Shown here in pieces: positions 1-7,147 of a DNA stretch of 15,046 nt (position 1 is its first letter; the number at the start of each line of letters is the position of its first letter). The translations under genes were made by a program, and so were the position numbers. This DNA is from an uncultured Clostridia bacterium. GTDB taxonomy: Bacteria; Bacillota_A; Clostridia; TANB77; CAG-508. The stretch spans positions 1 to 15,046 of the forward strand of contig CATKFT010000158.1 in the NCBI GenBank assembly GCA_949747745.1. The letters run 5' to 3'. The notes under the pieces were generated by a model. It was not told the DNA's origin. It saw nothing but the letters and a program-made list of their open reading frames with translations, and did no database searches.

Positions 1-1
1 A

Positions 2-2260
2 AAAGGAATAACTTTAATAGCACTTATTATAACTATTATTGTTCTATTAATTCTAGCAGGAGTAGTATTAAATGCAGTATTAGGTGATAATGGTATATTT
101 AGACTAAGCAAAGAGGCAGTATTTAAAAATAAAATGGCAGAAATTGCAGAAGAGTATTCTTTATATAAAGCAGAAGCCGTATTAAATAGTATGGCAGAAA
201 CTGATGGAAGTGATATATATGCAGGAGAGCTATTAAAGAAAATTATACAAGATGAAGAACTTGAAGTAGAAGAAAGTAAAGTTCAAGACATTAAAAAAAT
301 GTTAAAAAAAGTAAGTTCTAAAGAAGAAAAATATGTAATAGTACATGAGGGAGAACTATACTATGTTTCACAAAAAAATATTGAAAACAATGAAAATCAA
401 ACAAAATGGTGTGAAGAAATAGGAATAAAAATATGGGAATATACAGCAAATACAGGAATAAAAGTAATAAATGGAAATTATGAAAATGTAAATGGAGTAT
501 ACCTATGTACCCCTATATTAAACACAGGTTTTGTAAAAGAAAAAACAAGATATATGAAAGAAGATAAAAATGGAAAATTAATACCAAGCAATTGGATAAA
601 CAAAAAGCCAGATGATGACTGGTATGACTATAAAAATAAAAAATGGGCAAATATATATGTAGAAAGTAGTGGATTAGAAAGTTACTATGTATGGATACCA
701 AGATATGTATACAAAATATCAACTAAAGAAAATCAAAGAATGGATGTAAAATTTGTAGACATTAACAACAATTATAAAGACGGAGAAACCGATGAAGTAA
801 CCTCATGGGAAACTTTACAATCACAAGGATACAAAATACCAGAAGCATTTTATTTTGGAGATAATGATAATTACTTAGAAAATACACCAATACCAGGATA
901 TTGGATATCAAAATACCAACTATCAGATTTAACAACAAACGATACATATATGATAGACTACAGTACAACAGCAACACCATCAACAATAACAATAAAAAAC
1001 ATAGTAATAAATACAGAAAAACTAGAAGCAGAAGGAAAGAAAGTTGCAAAATATACATATGCAATAAATGGGAAAATATTACATGAAAGTACATTACCAG
1101 AAGAATATACAATAAAAGGACTTGCAAAAGGAAATAAAGCAGTAAATGTAACTATGCTAGATGAAAATGGACAAGTCCTAGGAAGCATGACAAAACTATA
1201 TGAAGTAGCAGATATAAACGAACCAGACCTAACAGGTTTTGACAAAGACACAACATTCTATGTATATTGGGATGAAAAAGGAATAGAACACAATGAAATA
1301 CCTATAAGCATGGAACCACCAGCCCAGTGGTATGACTATGGGATACAAAATTGGGCAAATATAGTAACAAGAAATAATGGATTAGAAACATATTTTGTAT
1401 GGATACCAAGATATCAATATGCCTTAGATCCGACAAGTCAAAGAACATATGTAAAATTCATAAAAGGAACAGGACAAGAAACAGATTCAGGATACCAAAT
1501 ACCAGAAGCATTTAGCTGGGGAGACAATAATGAGGTACAATTAAGCGGATATTGGATAAGCAAATACCAACTAAGTGAAGCACAAAGTACACAAAAAATA
1601 ACAGCAGAAATAACAGGAGGAAGTAATGTAATTAGAGTAAAAGACATACAAGGAGAAATAGTAGATGATAGTTTAAAATATGAATATTACTTAAATGGAG
1701 TAAAAAAACATGAAGGAAAAGATAGTAAAGAAAACTATGTATATACAGGTCTAGAAGAAGGAAAAACATACACAGTAAATATAATAGCAAGAAATCTAAG
1801 TACAGACCAATACATGGGAGCAATAACTAAAAAAGTAGAACTAATATCAGTAAACAAACCAGATTTAACAGGATTTAATAAAGATAGAACATATTATGTC
1901 TTATATGATGAAAAAGGAAATATGACAATAGGAGATAAAATAAAAAATGACGGAAGTAACATGCCAAAAGATTGGTATGACTACAGTGATAGAAGATGGG
2001 CAAATATAGTAGTAACAGATGGAACAATAAAAAATGGACAAATAGAAAACGCAACAACTACATCATATTTTACATGGATACCAAGATATCAATACACATT
2101 AAACACAACAACCCAAAGAGCAAATGTAAAATTCATAAAAGGAACAAGTACAGAAGTAGACAATGGTGGTTACAAAATACCAGAAGCATTTAGTTGGGGA
2201 GACAATAATGAAGTACAATTAAAAGGATATTGGATGAGTAAATATCAACTAAGCAATTAA
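2..2260 (+). CDS. Pseudopilin-like surface protein with three repeated WIPRY/SKYQLS modules (5' end outside window)
   Basis: The frame is open from the first bases and the start lies upstream of the window. The first residues, GITLIALIITIIVLLILAG, are a prepilin-type signal: a Gly cleavage site followed by a hydrophobic stretch of about 20 residues. The motif is common in uncultured Clostridia. The protein should therefore be processed by a prepilin peptidase and anchored or assembled at the envelope. The body alternates three copies of a module (about 620-925, 1328-1576, 1973-2254) sharing WYDY...WAN, a WIPRY motif, IPEAF and SKYQLS, with two fibronectin-III-like linkers that end in an N-x-PDLTGF segment. 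The third module ends at the stop codon. An internal ATG at 134 exists but would delete the hydrophobic segment, so it is not the true start. The biochemical function is unknown; adhesion or extracellular recognition is a guess. There is no in-frame CGG in about 750 codons. Confidence 0.8.
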   Translation, partial: KGITLIALIITIIVLLILAGVVLNAVLGDNGIFRLSKEAVFKNKMAEIAEEYSLYKAEAVLNSMAETDGSDIYAGELLKKIIQDEELEVEESKVQDIKKMLKKVSSKEEKYVIVHEGELYYVSQKNIENNENQTKWCEEIGIKIWEYTANTGIKVINGNYENVNGVYLCTPILNTGFVKEKTRYMKEDKNGKLIPSNWINKKPDDDWYDYKNKKWANIYVESSGLESYYVWIPRYVYKISTKENQRMDVKFVDINNNYKDGETDEVTSWETLQSQGYKIPEAFYFGDNDNYLENTPIPGYWISKYQLSDLTTNDTYMIDYSTTATPSTITIKNIVINTEKLEAEGKKVAKYTYAINGKILHESTLPEEYTIKGLAKGNKAVNVTMLDENGQVLGSMTKLYEVADINEPDLTGFDKDTTFYVYWDEKGIEHNEIPISMEPPAQWYDYGIQNWANIVTRNNGLETYFVWIPRYQYALDPTSQRTYVKFIKGTGQETDSGYQIPEAFSWGDNNEVQLSGYWISKYQLSEAQSTQKITAEITGGSNVIRVKDIQGEIVDDSLKYEYYLNGVKKHEGKDSKENYVYTGLEEGKTYTVNIIARNLSTDQYMGAITKKVELISVNKPDLTGFNKDRTYYVLYDEKGNMTIGDKIKNDGSNMPKDWYDYSDRRWANIVVTDGTIKNGQIENATTTSYFTWIPRYQYTLNTTTQRANVKFIKGTSTEVDNGGYKIPEAFSWGDNNEVQLKGYWMSKYQLSN
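620..925 (+). repeat. Module copy 1 of the pseudopilin-like protein
   Basis: First copy of the WYDY / WAN / WIPRY / IPEAF / GYWISKYQLS module. It is longer than the others because of an insertion between the KF and GYKIPEAF segments, and it has FGDND where the others have WGDNN. It is the most diverged copy. Confidence 0.8.
1328..1576 (+). repeat. Module copy 2 of the pseudopilin-like protein
   Basis: Second copy, with WYDY, WANIV, GLETYFVWIPRYQY, VKFIKGT, IPEAFSWGDNNEVQL and GYWISKYQLS. It is closest to copy 3, including at the nucleotide level around IPEAFSWGDNNEVQL. Confidence 0.8.
1973..2254 (+). repeat. Module copy 3 of the pseudopilin-like protein
   Basis: Third copy. It carries a short insertion before the TWIPRYQY motif and ends with GYWMSKYQLSN directly at the stop codon. 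Confidence 0.8.
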
Positions 2261-2405
2261 TTTGATTACAAATATGAAATATATTACTTTAGTCACTTTA
2301 GGTTTGTACATAATTAAATACTTAATATTCGATGTTTACAAAATAATACCATAAAAGAACAAATAAATATCAACTAAAACTATTATTTAGTAACATTTAA
2401 GAATT

Positions 2406-2441
2406 AAAAGTTAGATGAAAAAATTGACATCTAACTTTTTT
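2406..2441 (+). terminator. Rho-independent terminator after the pseudopilin-like gene
   Basis: Perfect 12-bp inverted repeat, AAAAGTTAGATG (2406-2417) with CATCTAACTTTT (2428-2439), a 10-base loop and a following T run. It ends the upstream transcript about 145 bases after its stop codon. Confidence 0.85.
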
Positions 2442-2452
2442 AGATATAGAAT
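2424..2452 (+). promoter_or_regulatory. Promoter of the phosphoglucomutase gene, overlapping the upstream terminator
   Basis: Consensus -35 TTGACA (2424-2429), a 17-base spacer and -10 TAGAAT (2447-2452) predict a start near 2459. AGGAGG at 2473-2478 precedes the ATG at 2485. The -35 box lies in the loop and right arm of the terminator hairpin. Confidence 0.65.
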
Positions 2453-2484
2453 ACATATAGAAAATAAATTATAGGAGGAGTGTT

Positions 2485-4214
2485 ATGGAAGAATATTTAA
2501 AAAAATATGAAGAATGGTGTAATAATCCAAATTTTGATGAAGAAACAAAAAAAGAACTTATTGAAATAGAAAATAACAAAGAAGAAATACAAGATAGATT
2601 TTACAAAAATTTAGAATTTGGTACAGGAGGATTAAGAGGAGTAATTGGAATAGGAACAAATAGAATGAACAAATATACAGTAGGAAAAGCAACTAAACGG
2701 TCTTGCAAACTATATAATAAAAAAAGGAACAGGAAGTAAAGGAGTAGCAATAAGTTATGACTCAAGAAACATGTCAAAAGAATTTAGTGAACAAACAGCA
2801 CTAATATTAAATGCAAATGGTATAAAAACATATATATTTAAAGAACTAAGACCAGTACCAGAACTATCATTTGCAGTAAGAGAACTTGGATGTACTTGTC
2901 GGTATAATGATTACAGCAAGTCATAATCCACCAAAATATAATGGGTATAAGGTATATTGGGAAGACGGAGCACAAATTGTACCACCAACAGATATAGAAA
3001 TAATAAATGAAGTAAATAAAATAACAGATTTTTCTGAAATAAAAACAATGGAAAAAGAAGAAGCAATAAAACAAGGACTATATAATGAAATACTAGAAGA
3101 AATAGATGCAAGATATATGGAAGAATTAGAAAAACTTTCACTAAATAAAGATATAATAAATAAAGTGCAAAAAGACTTAAAAATAGTATACACACCACTA
3201 CATGGAACAGGAGCAAAACCAGTAAAAGAAATACTAAAAAGATTAGGTTTTACAAATGTATATGTAGTACCACAACAAGAATTACCTGATGGAAACTTTC
3301 CAACAGTAGATTATCCAAATCCAGAAGATGAGAAAGCCTTTAAACTAGCAATAGAACTTGCAAAAAAGATAGATGCAGATATAATAACAGCAACAGATCC
3401 AGATGCAGATAGATTAGGAGTATATGCAAAAGATTCTAAAACAGGAGAGTACAAAGCATTTACAGGAAACATGTCAGCAATGTTAATACTAGAATATATA
3501 TTAAGTATAAAAAAAGAAAAAGGGATATTACCTAAAAATGGAGTAATTATAAAAACAATAGTATCAACAAACCTAGCAGACACAATAGCAAAAGAATATA
3601 ATTTAGAGCTAATGGAAGTCTTAACAGGATTTAAATACATTGGAGAAAAAATAAGAGAATTTGAAAATGATTCAGACAAAACATATACATTTGGGTTTGA
3701 AGAAAGTTATGGATGCTTAGTTGGAACACATGCAAGAGACAAAGATGCAATAGCCGCTGTAATGATGTTATGCGAGCTTGCAGCATACTATAAAAATAAA
3801 GGACTAACTCTTTGTGACCAGATGGAAGAAATATATAAAAAATATGGTTATTATAAAGAAGGACTAGTTTCCCTAACAATGGAGGGAGCAGATGGACAAG
3901 AAAAGATAAAAAAACTGATGGAAAAATTAAGAAATAATGTGCCAAATAAAATTGGCAAATACAATATAATAACAGCAAAAGATTATGAAATAGGCATATC
4001 AAAAAATATGCAAACAAAAGAAGAAAACCAAATACTTCTTCCAAAATCAAATGTATTATATTATGAGTTAGAAAATGATGCTTGGTGCTGTGTTCGTCCA
4101 TCAGGAACAGAACCAAAAATCAAATTTTATATGGGAATAAAGGGAACAGATAATAAAAATGCAAAAGAAGAATTAGAGAATTTGAAAAAAGCAGTATTAG
4201 AGCTATCTAATTAA
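2485..4214 (+). CDS. pgcA: Phosphoglucomutase/phosphomannomutase, requires two +1 shifts at CGG
   Basis: Alpha-D-phosphohexomutase, interconverting hexose 1- and 6-phosphates (glucose and/or mannose) to feed cell-envelope sugar synthesis, cytoplasmic. Visible in order are the N-terminal GTGGLRG, the catalytic phosphoserine loop TASHNP (Ser about 145), the Mg-binding DPDADR (about 304-309), the sugar-binding GFEESYG and the C-terminal phosphate-binding RPSGTEP. Translated straight from the ATG, the frame ends after 84 codons. Reading 2485-2697, 2699-2899 and 2901-4214, that is, dropping one C at 2698 and one at 2900, gives about 575 residues, the usual length for Bacillus PgcA-type enzymes. 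Both breaks are in-frame CGG codons, and each restored residue is a Gly, the second just before the active-site loop. The gene has its own promoter, AGGAGG RBS and terminator. I see no other damage, so decay is less likely than recoding or a sequence artefact. Glucose versus mannose specificity is not resolved. Confidence 0.9.
2698..2701 (+). other. CGGT +1 shift site 1 (pgm codon 72)
   Basis: Context AAA CGG TCT. The zero frame stops 12 codons later. Dropping C2698 gives AAA GGT CTT GCA AAC TAT (K-G-L-A-N-Y) and continues into family sequence. Confidence 0.8.
2900..2903 (+). other. CGGT +1 shift site 2 (pgm codon 139)
   Basis: Context ACT TGT CGG TAT, in the frame set by site 1. Without a shift a TAA follows within 8 codons. 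Dropping C2900 gives TGT GGT ATA ATG and then the catalytic TASHNP motif; the Gly is widely conserved at this position. Confidence 0.85.
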
Positions 4215-4241
4215 AAAGAACAAGAAAATTAATATAAAATG

Positions 4242-4267
4242 GGGCAGATATTAATCTGCCCTTTTCT
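4242..4267 (+). terminator. Terminator between pgm and the HTH gene, possibly bidirectional
   Basis: GGGCAGAT (4242-4249), a 4-base loop and ATCTGCCC (4254-4261), followed by TTTTCT on the + strand. It ends pgm. The opposite strand has only a weak T tract, and the stop codon of the minus-strand HTH gene (4251-4253) lies in the loop. Confidence 0.8.
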
Positions 4268-4457
4268 GCTCTGCTTTTTTCGCTTCACGGATTTCTACTA
4301 GTTCTTCGGCTTTAAGGTTTAATAATTGAAGCCTTCTCCGTACAGTTTCTTTACTTGTATCGAATTTTTTAGCAGTTTGCTCTACAGAGGAGCCCTTAAG
4401 AATACATTTTGCCATTTCCCTAGCTTCACCACGATAATAATCATATCTTGAATACAT
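4251..4457 (-). CDS. Small helix-turn-helix protein, SpoIIID-like
   Basis: 68 residues starting at an ATG, with AAGGAGG at 4471-4465 seven bases upstream. The central stretch VEQTAKKF...SKETVRRRLQLL (about residues 24-46) resembles the helix-turn-helix of SpoIIID, the mother-cell sporulation regulator (QTAK.F..SK.TV pattern). It lacks the longer SpoIIID tail and ends in a charged segment, so the orthology is uncertain and no symbol is given. Its codon use is less AT-rich than its neighbours (CGT, ATC, GCG, AGG). Codon 40 is an in-frame CGG (4340-4338) that must be read as an ordinary sense codon to keep the protein open. A +1 shift there would give a stop after seven further residues and destroy the HTH. 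This is the only in-frame CGG in the window that does not need a shift. The gene lies on the same strand as ttcA, 77 bases downstream of it. Confidence 0.6.
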   Translation of the reverse strand: MYSRYDYYRGEAREMAKCILKGSSVEQTAKKFDTSKETVRRRLQLLNLKAEELVEIREAKKAEQKRAD

Positions 4458-4494
4458 GTAAGAACCTCCTTATACATACCCATATAGGGCTTTT

Positions 4495-4523
4495 ATATAA
4501 TCCATGATACCACATTATGTAAA
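4495..4523 (-). promoter_or_regulatory. Possible promoter of the HTH gene
   Basis: On the minus strand, TTTACA (4523-4518), a 17-base spacer and TTATAT (4500-4495) lie about 40 bases upstream of the ATG. The -10 box is weak. Confidence 0.35.
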
Positions 4524-4534
4524 ATAATGCAATA

Positions 4535-5245
4535 CTATTTTTTCCATCCATTTATATTACTTCTTTTAATGGCACCATACAAATTAGCTCTAATATGAGG
4601 AATATCGACATGCAAATCTGCAATCATTTTTTTAATATCTTCTCTTTTAGAAACACCATCCATAGGGCAAGATTTATTCATAACAATTATATTATTCCTT
4701 TTAATAAATTTACGAATTTCCTTTTCAGGAGCATAAATGAGAGGTCTAATAACAGTTATTTTAGAACGATCCATATAGCTTACAGGTGCAAAACAAGAAA
4801 TACTACCAGTATAGAATAAATTAAGTAAAAATGTTTCTAAAACATCATCCTCATTGTGTCCAAGAGCAATTTTATTACACTCCTTTTGAACAGCCATACT
4901 AGTTAAAGCGCCACGTCTTAAATTAGCACATAAAGAACAAGGATTTTTTTCATTTCTTATATCAAAAACAATTTCTTTAATATGTCCTTCTTCAATAAAC
5001 AAAGGGACACTAATATCGTCACATATTTTTTGTAAAAAATCAGTATCAAAATATTCAAAACCAGGATTAACACTTATTGCAATAATAGAAAATTTTTTAG
5101 GATAAAAACGTTGTAAGGCTTTAAAACCCATAAGCATAGAAATAGAATCTTTCCCACCAGACAAGCAAATAGCAATTTTATCTCCATCTTCAATCATATT
5201 ATAATCTTCAATAGCCTTTCGCATAAAACCTAAAATTTTTTGCAT
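4535..5245 (-). CDS. ttcA: TtcA-like tRNA cytidine(32) 2-sulfurtransferase
   Basis: PP-loop ATPase that adenylates and thiolates a tRNA cytidine; TtcA makes s2C at position 32 with an iron-sulfur cluster. Visible are the PP-loop SGGKDS (about residues 29-34), the paired cysteines of a CSLC motif (about 103 and 106), the GHNEDD segment (about 129-134) and a further cysteine in KSCPMDG (about 193). The total is 236 residues. This is shorter than the roughly 310-residue E. coli TtcA, so a related PP-loop thiolase is possible. I chose the ATG at 5245 because GGAAAG lies just upstream; the upstream GTG at 5281 has no comparable site. The frame is intact with no CGG codon. It is transcribed divergently from tRNA-Arg(CCU), whose base 32 is a C and hence a plausible substrate. 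Confidence 0.8.
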   Translation of the reverse strand: MQKILGFMRKAIEDYNMIEDGDKIAICLSGGKDSISMLMGFKALQRFYPKKFSIIAISVNPGFEYFDTDFLQKICDDISVPLFIEEGHIKEIVFDIRNEKNPCSLCANLRRGALTSMAVQKECNKIALGHNEDDVLETFLLNLFYTGSISCFAPVSYMDRSKITVIRPLIYAPEKEIRKFIKRNNIIVMNKSCPMDGVSKREDIKKMIADLHVDIPHIRANLYGAIKRSNINGWKK

Positions 5246-5302
5246 AAGAAATCTTTCCTTTCTTGATTCATTTAAAATCACATATATTTATAAATATAAA
5301 CA

Positions 5303-5331
5303 ATTATACAGAGTAATTGCAGAAATTTCAA
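5303..5331 (-). promoter_or_regulatory. Promoter of ttcA
   Basis: On the minus strand, TTGAAA (5331-5326), a 17-base spacer and TATAAT (5308-5303). The match is near consensus, with a predicted start about 50 bases before the ttcA ATG. Confidence 0.7.
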
Positions 5332-5339
5332 TTGTAATA

Positions 5340-5368
5340 TTGAAATAATATAAAAAATATTATATACT
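5340..5368 (+). promoter_or_regulatory. Promoter of tRNA-Arg(CCU)
   Basis: TTGAAA (5340-5345), a 17-base spacer and TATACT (5363-5368) predict a start near 5375, nine bases before the mature tRNA. It lies back to back with the ttcA promoter. Confidence 0.7.
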
Positions 5369-5383
5369 AGAAAAGTAAAAAAT

Positions 5384-5459
<76 letters not shown>

Positions 5460-5514
5460 GAAAAAGAATAATTTTATAATTGTCATTAAATATAAACTTT
5501 AAAAGGAAAAAATA

Positions 5515-5983
5515 ATGGAAGAAAAGTATATGAAAGAAGCTATAAAAGAAGCTTTAAAAGCATATAATAAACTAGAAGTACCAGTAGGAGCAGTTATTGT
5601 AAAAGATGGAAAAATAATTGCAAGAGCTCATAATGTAAAAGAAGAAAAGATGGATACTACAAAACATGCAGAAATAATAGCAATACGGTAAAGCAAGCAA
5701 AAAATTACAGTCATGGAGATTAGAAGGATGCCAAATGTATGTTACATTAGAGCCATGTCCAATGTGTGCGGGTGCATTAATTTTAAGTAGAATTGAGAAA
5801 GTAAATATAGGGACAATGGATTATAAAACAGGGGCATGTGGTTCTTGTTTAAATTTATTAGAAGATTACACATTCAATCATAAAGTAGAAGTACAAACAG
5901 GTATATTGCAAAAAGAATGTGAAGAATTATTAAAAAAGTTTTTTAAAGAATTAAGAGATTCAAAAAAGAAAAATAAAGTATAA
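5515..5983 (+). CDS. tadA: tRNA adenosine(34) deaminase TadA, requires a +1 shift at CGG
   Basis: Zinc deaminase that converts A34 to inosine in tRNA-Arg(ACG), letting one tRNA read CGU, CGC and CGA. The zinc and catalytic elements are HAE (His51, Glu53) and PCPMC (Cys81, Cys84), with VPVGAVIV before them. From the ATG at 5515, preceded by AAAAGGA, the zero frame reaches CGG TAA at codon 58, before the zinc cysteines. Dropping C5686 joins it to the rest and gives about 155 residues, a normal TadA length. The position followed by the tRNA and SRP RNA/dnaX neighbours matches the B. subtilis order. Interrupting the gene that shapes arginine decoding at an arginine codon is notable. A 57-residue truncated product would be inactive. 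An alternative start in the downstream part would lack His51 and Glu53 and is not functional. Confidence 0.9.
5686..5689 (+). other. CGGT +1 shift site 3 (tadA codon 58)
   Basis: Context GCA ATA CGG TAA. The in-frame CGG is directly followed by a zero-frame stop, as at the prfB shift site, where the stop sits at the slip point. Dropping C5686 gives I-G-K-A-S-K-K-L. Confidence 0.85.
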
Positions 5984-6102
5984 CTTATTTTATTCTATAA
6001 ATGGAAATGTATTTTAATAAATAGTTATCAAACCACAAATCAGCCAAGAGTTAAAAAATAAAAAACATATGAAAAAATTCGTAAAGCAAAAGGAGAAATG
6101 AT

Positions 6103-6832
6103 GTGGAAAAAATAAATTTCATAAAAAGGTATATCTTAATATTTTTAATAGCAATTATATCAATTACAATAATAAGCATTATAGTGAAATATAATGTTGA
6201 AGGAGAAACTAATATGCCATTTCAATTATCAAAAATAATGGTAATTAGCACATTAGGGGGAAATCAAAAAGAAAATGTACAAGAAAAATGGAATTTAAAT
6301 CTTGTACAAGTAAATGATATATACATAGACATAATCAAAAATAAAAATCATAATCAAGGAGAAATAATAGATAAAATAATAATAGATAATTTTGAAATAG
6401 AAAAAAATCCATTAAAAGGTGAAGTGAAAATATATAAACCAACTAGTGAAAATAACATATTTAATAATAAAGAAGAACATAAAGTAGAAAATAAATTAGA
6501 ATACATAGGAAGTGAAACATCAGACATAGAAAACATGAAAATAGCAAATCAAGGGGGATTAATACCACTAAGATATGTAAACACTAATATAGGGGAATAT
6601 ATTTCGAACGAAGATACAGAAATTAGGCATGATGGAACATTACTTCAAAAAGTAGGAATTGCAAATGAAGAAATAAAGTTTAAGGCATCATTTGATATAT
6701 CGATAGAACTAAGGTCAAATAGAAAATACAAAGCAAAAGTAGAATTAGAAATGCCAATAGGAAATTTAGTACGGAGATGGAACAACAAATTATCAAATTG
6801 GTGGAAATGAAATTGTTTTTAAAAGATACTAA
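6103..6832 (+). CDS. Uncharacterised membrane-anchored protein, requires a +1 shift at CGG near its end
   Basis: The start is a GTG with AGGAG (6091-6095) seven bases before it; the overlapping ATGs at 6098 and 6101 are out of frame. Residues about 10-29 form one hydrophobic segment (YILIFLIAIISITIISIIV), followed by an extracytoplasmic, lysine- and asparagine-rich domain of about 200 residues. No catalytic motif is recognised. It resembles small exported proteins seen in uncultured Clostridia, but that is memory of a pattern, not a family assignment. The zero frame ends at 6810 in WNNKLSNWWK. Dropping C6772 of an in-frame CGG gives the end GDGTTNYQIGGNEIVFKRY and a stop at 6830-6832, about 242 residues. 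I favour the shifted end because it matches the pattern elsewhere in the window, but the tail alone is weaker evidence than in pgm, tadA, dnaX or ugtP. It sits between tadA and the SRP RNA, where B. subtilis has no such gene. Confidence 0.6.
6772..6775 (+). other. CGGA +1 shift site 4 (unknown membrane protein, codon 224)
   Basis: Context TTA GTA CGG AGA TGG. The zero frame continues 12 more codons and the shifted frame 19. The local sequence GTACGGAGA is identical to that at the in-frame CGG of the HTH gene, where no shift seems to occur. Confidence 0.55.
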
Positions 6833-6934
6833 AATTACTATAACCTGTAACATATTAAAGGTTATAAGAGAATTGTTACAAAGAAAAGGCTAAATATAAA
6901 GAACTTCGTTAAAGTAAAAAAACTAAAAAATGTA

Positions 6935-6963
6935 TTGCTAAAATAGATTTTTAAGTATATAAT
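6935..6963 (+). promoter_or_regulatory. Promoter of the SRP RNA
   Basis: TTGCTA (6935-6940), a 17-base spacer and TATAAT (6958-6963) predict a start near 6970, which coincides with the base of the RNA helix. Confidence 0.7.
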
Positions 6964-6968
6964 AAAAG

Positions 6969-7116
6969 TTGTGATGAGAACTTTTACATTTGTATGGAGA
7001 ACAAACTTCAATAAAAAGCTATGAACCTTGTCAGGTCGGGAACGAAGCAGCAATAAATAGTGTATTTATGTGGAGGATGTTTTCCATAGAGATGTAAAAA
7101 TACTTAGCACAATTTT
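6969..7116 (+). ncRNA. ffs: Small (4.5S-type) signal recognition particle RNA
   Basis: The conserved domain IV core is present at about 7021-7053: GAACCTTGTCAGGTC, a GGAA tetraloop and GAAGCAGC, which bind Ffh. Flanking arms fold back: 6982-7002 pairs with 7079-7099, and TTGTG (6969-6973) with CACAA (7108-7112), followed by a T tract that acts as terminator. I see no Alu domain upstream, so this looks like the short form, about 148 bases. The usual C-GGAA-G apex is here G-GGAA-C, a compensated swap. The position immediately before dnaX is the same as scr in B. subtilis. Confidence 0.88.
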
Positions 7117-7147
7117 TTTATAAAGATACTAATTAAAGGGGGAAAAA

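Noticed and set aside
780..782. CGG trinucleotides at 780-782, 1534-1536, 1950-1952, 2965-2967, 9840-9842 and 12862-12864 as further shift sites
   Set aside because: In each case CGG spans two codons (for example GAC GGA or GCG GAA) and the frame is unbroken, so only in-frame CGG carries the signature.
2485..4214. pgm as an ordinary pseudogene with two frameshifts
   Set aside because: All active-site motifs are intact, there is no other damage, and the breaks share the same CGG signature with unrelated genes; the same holds for tadA, dnaX and ugtP.
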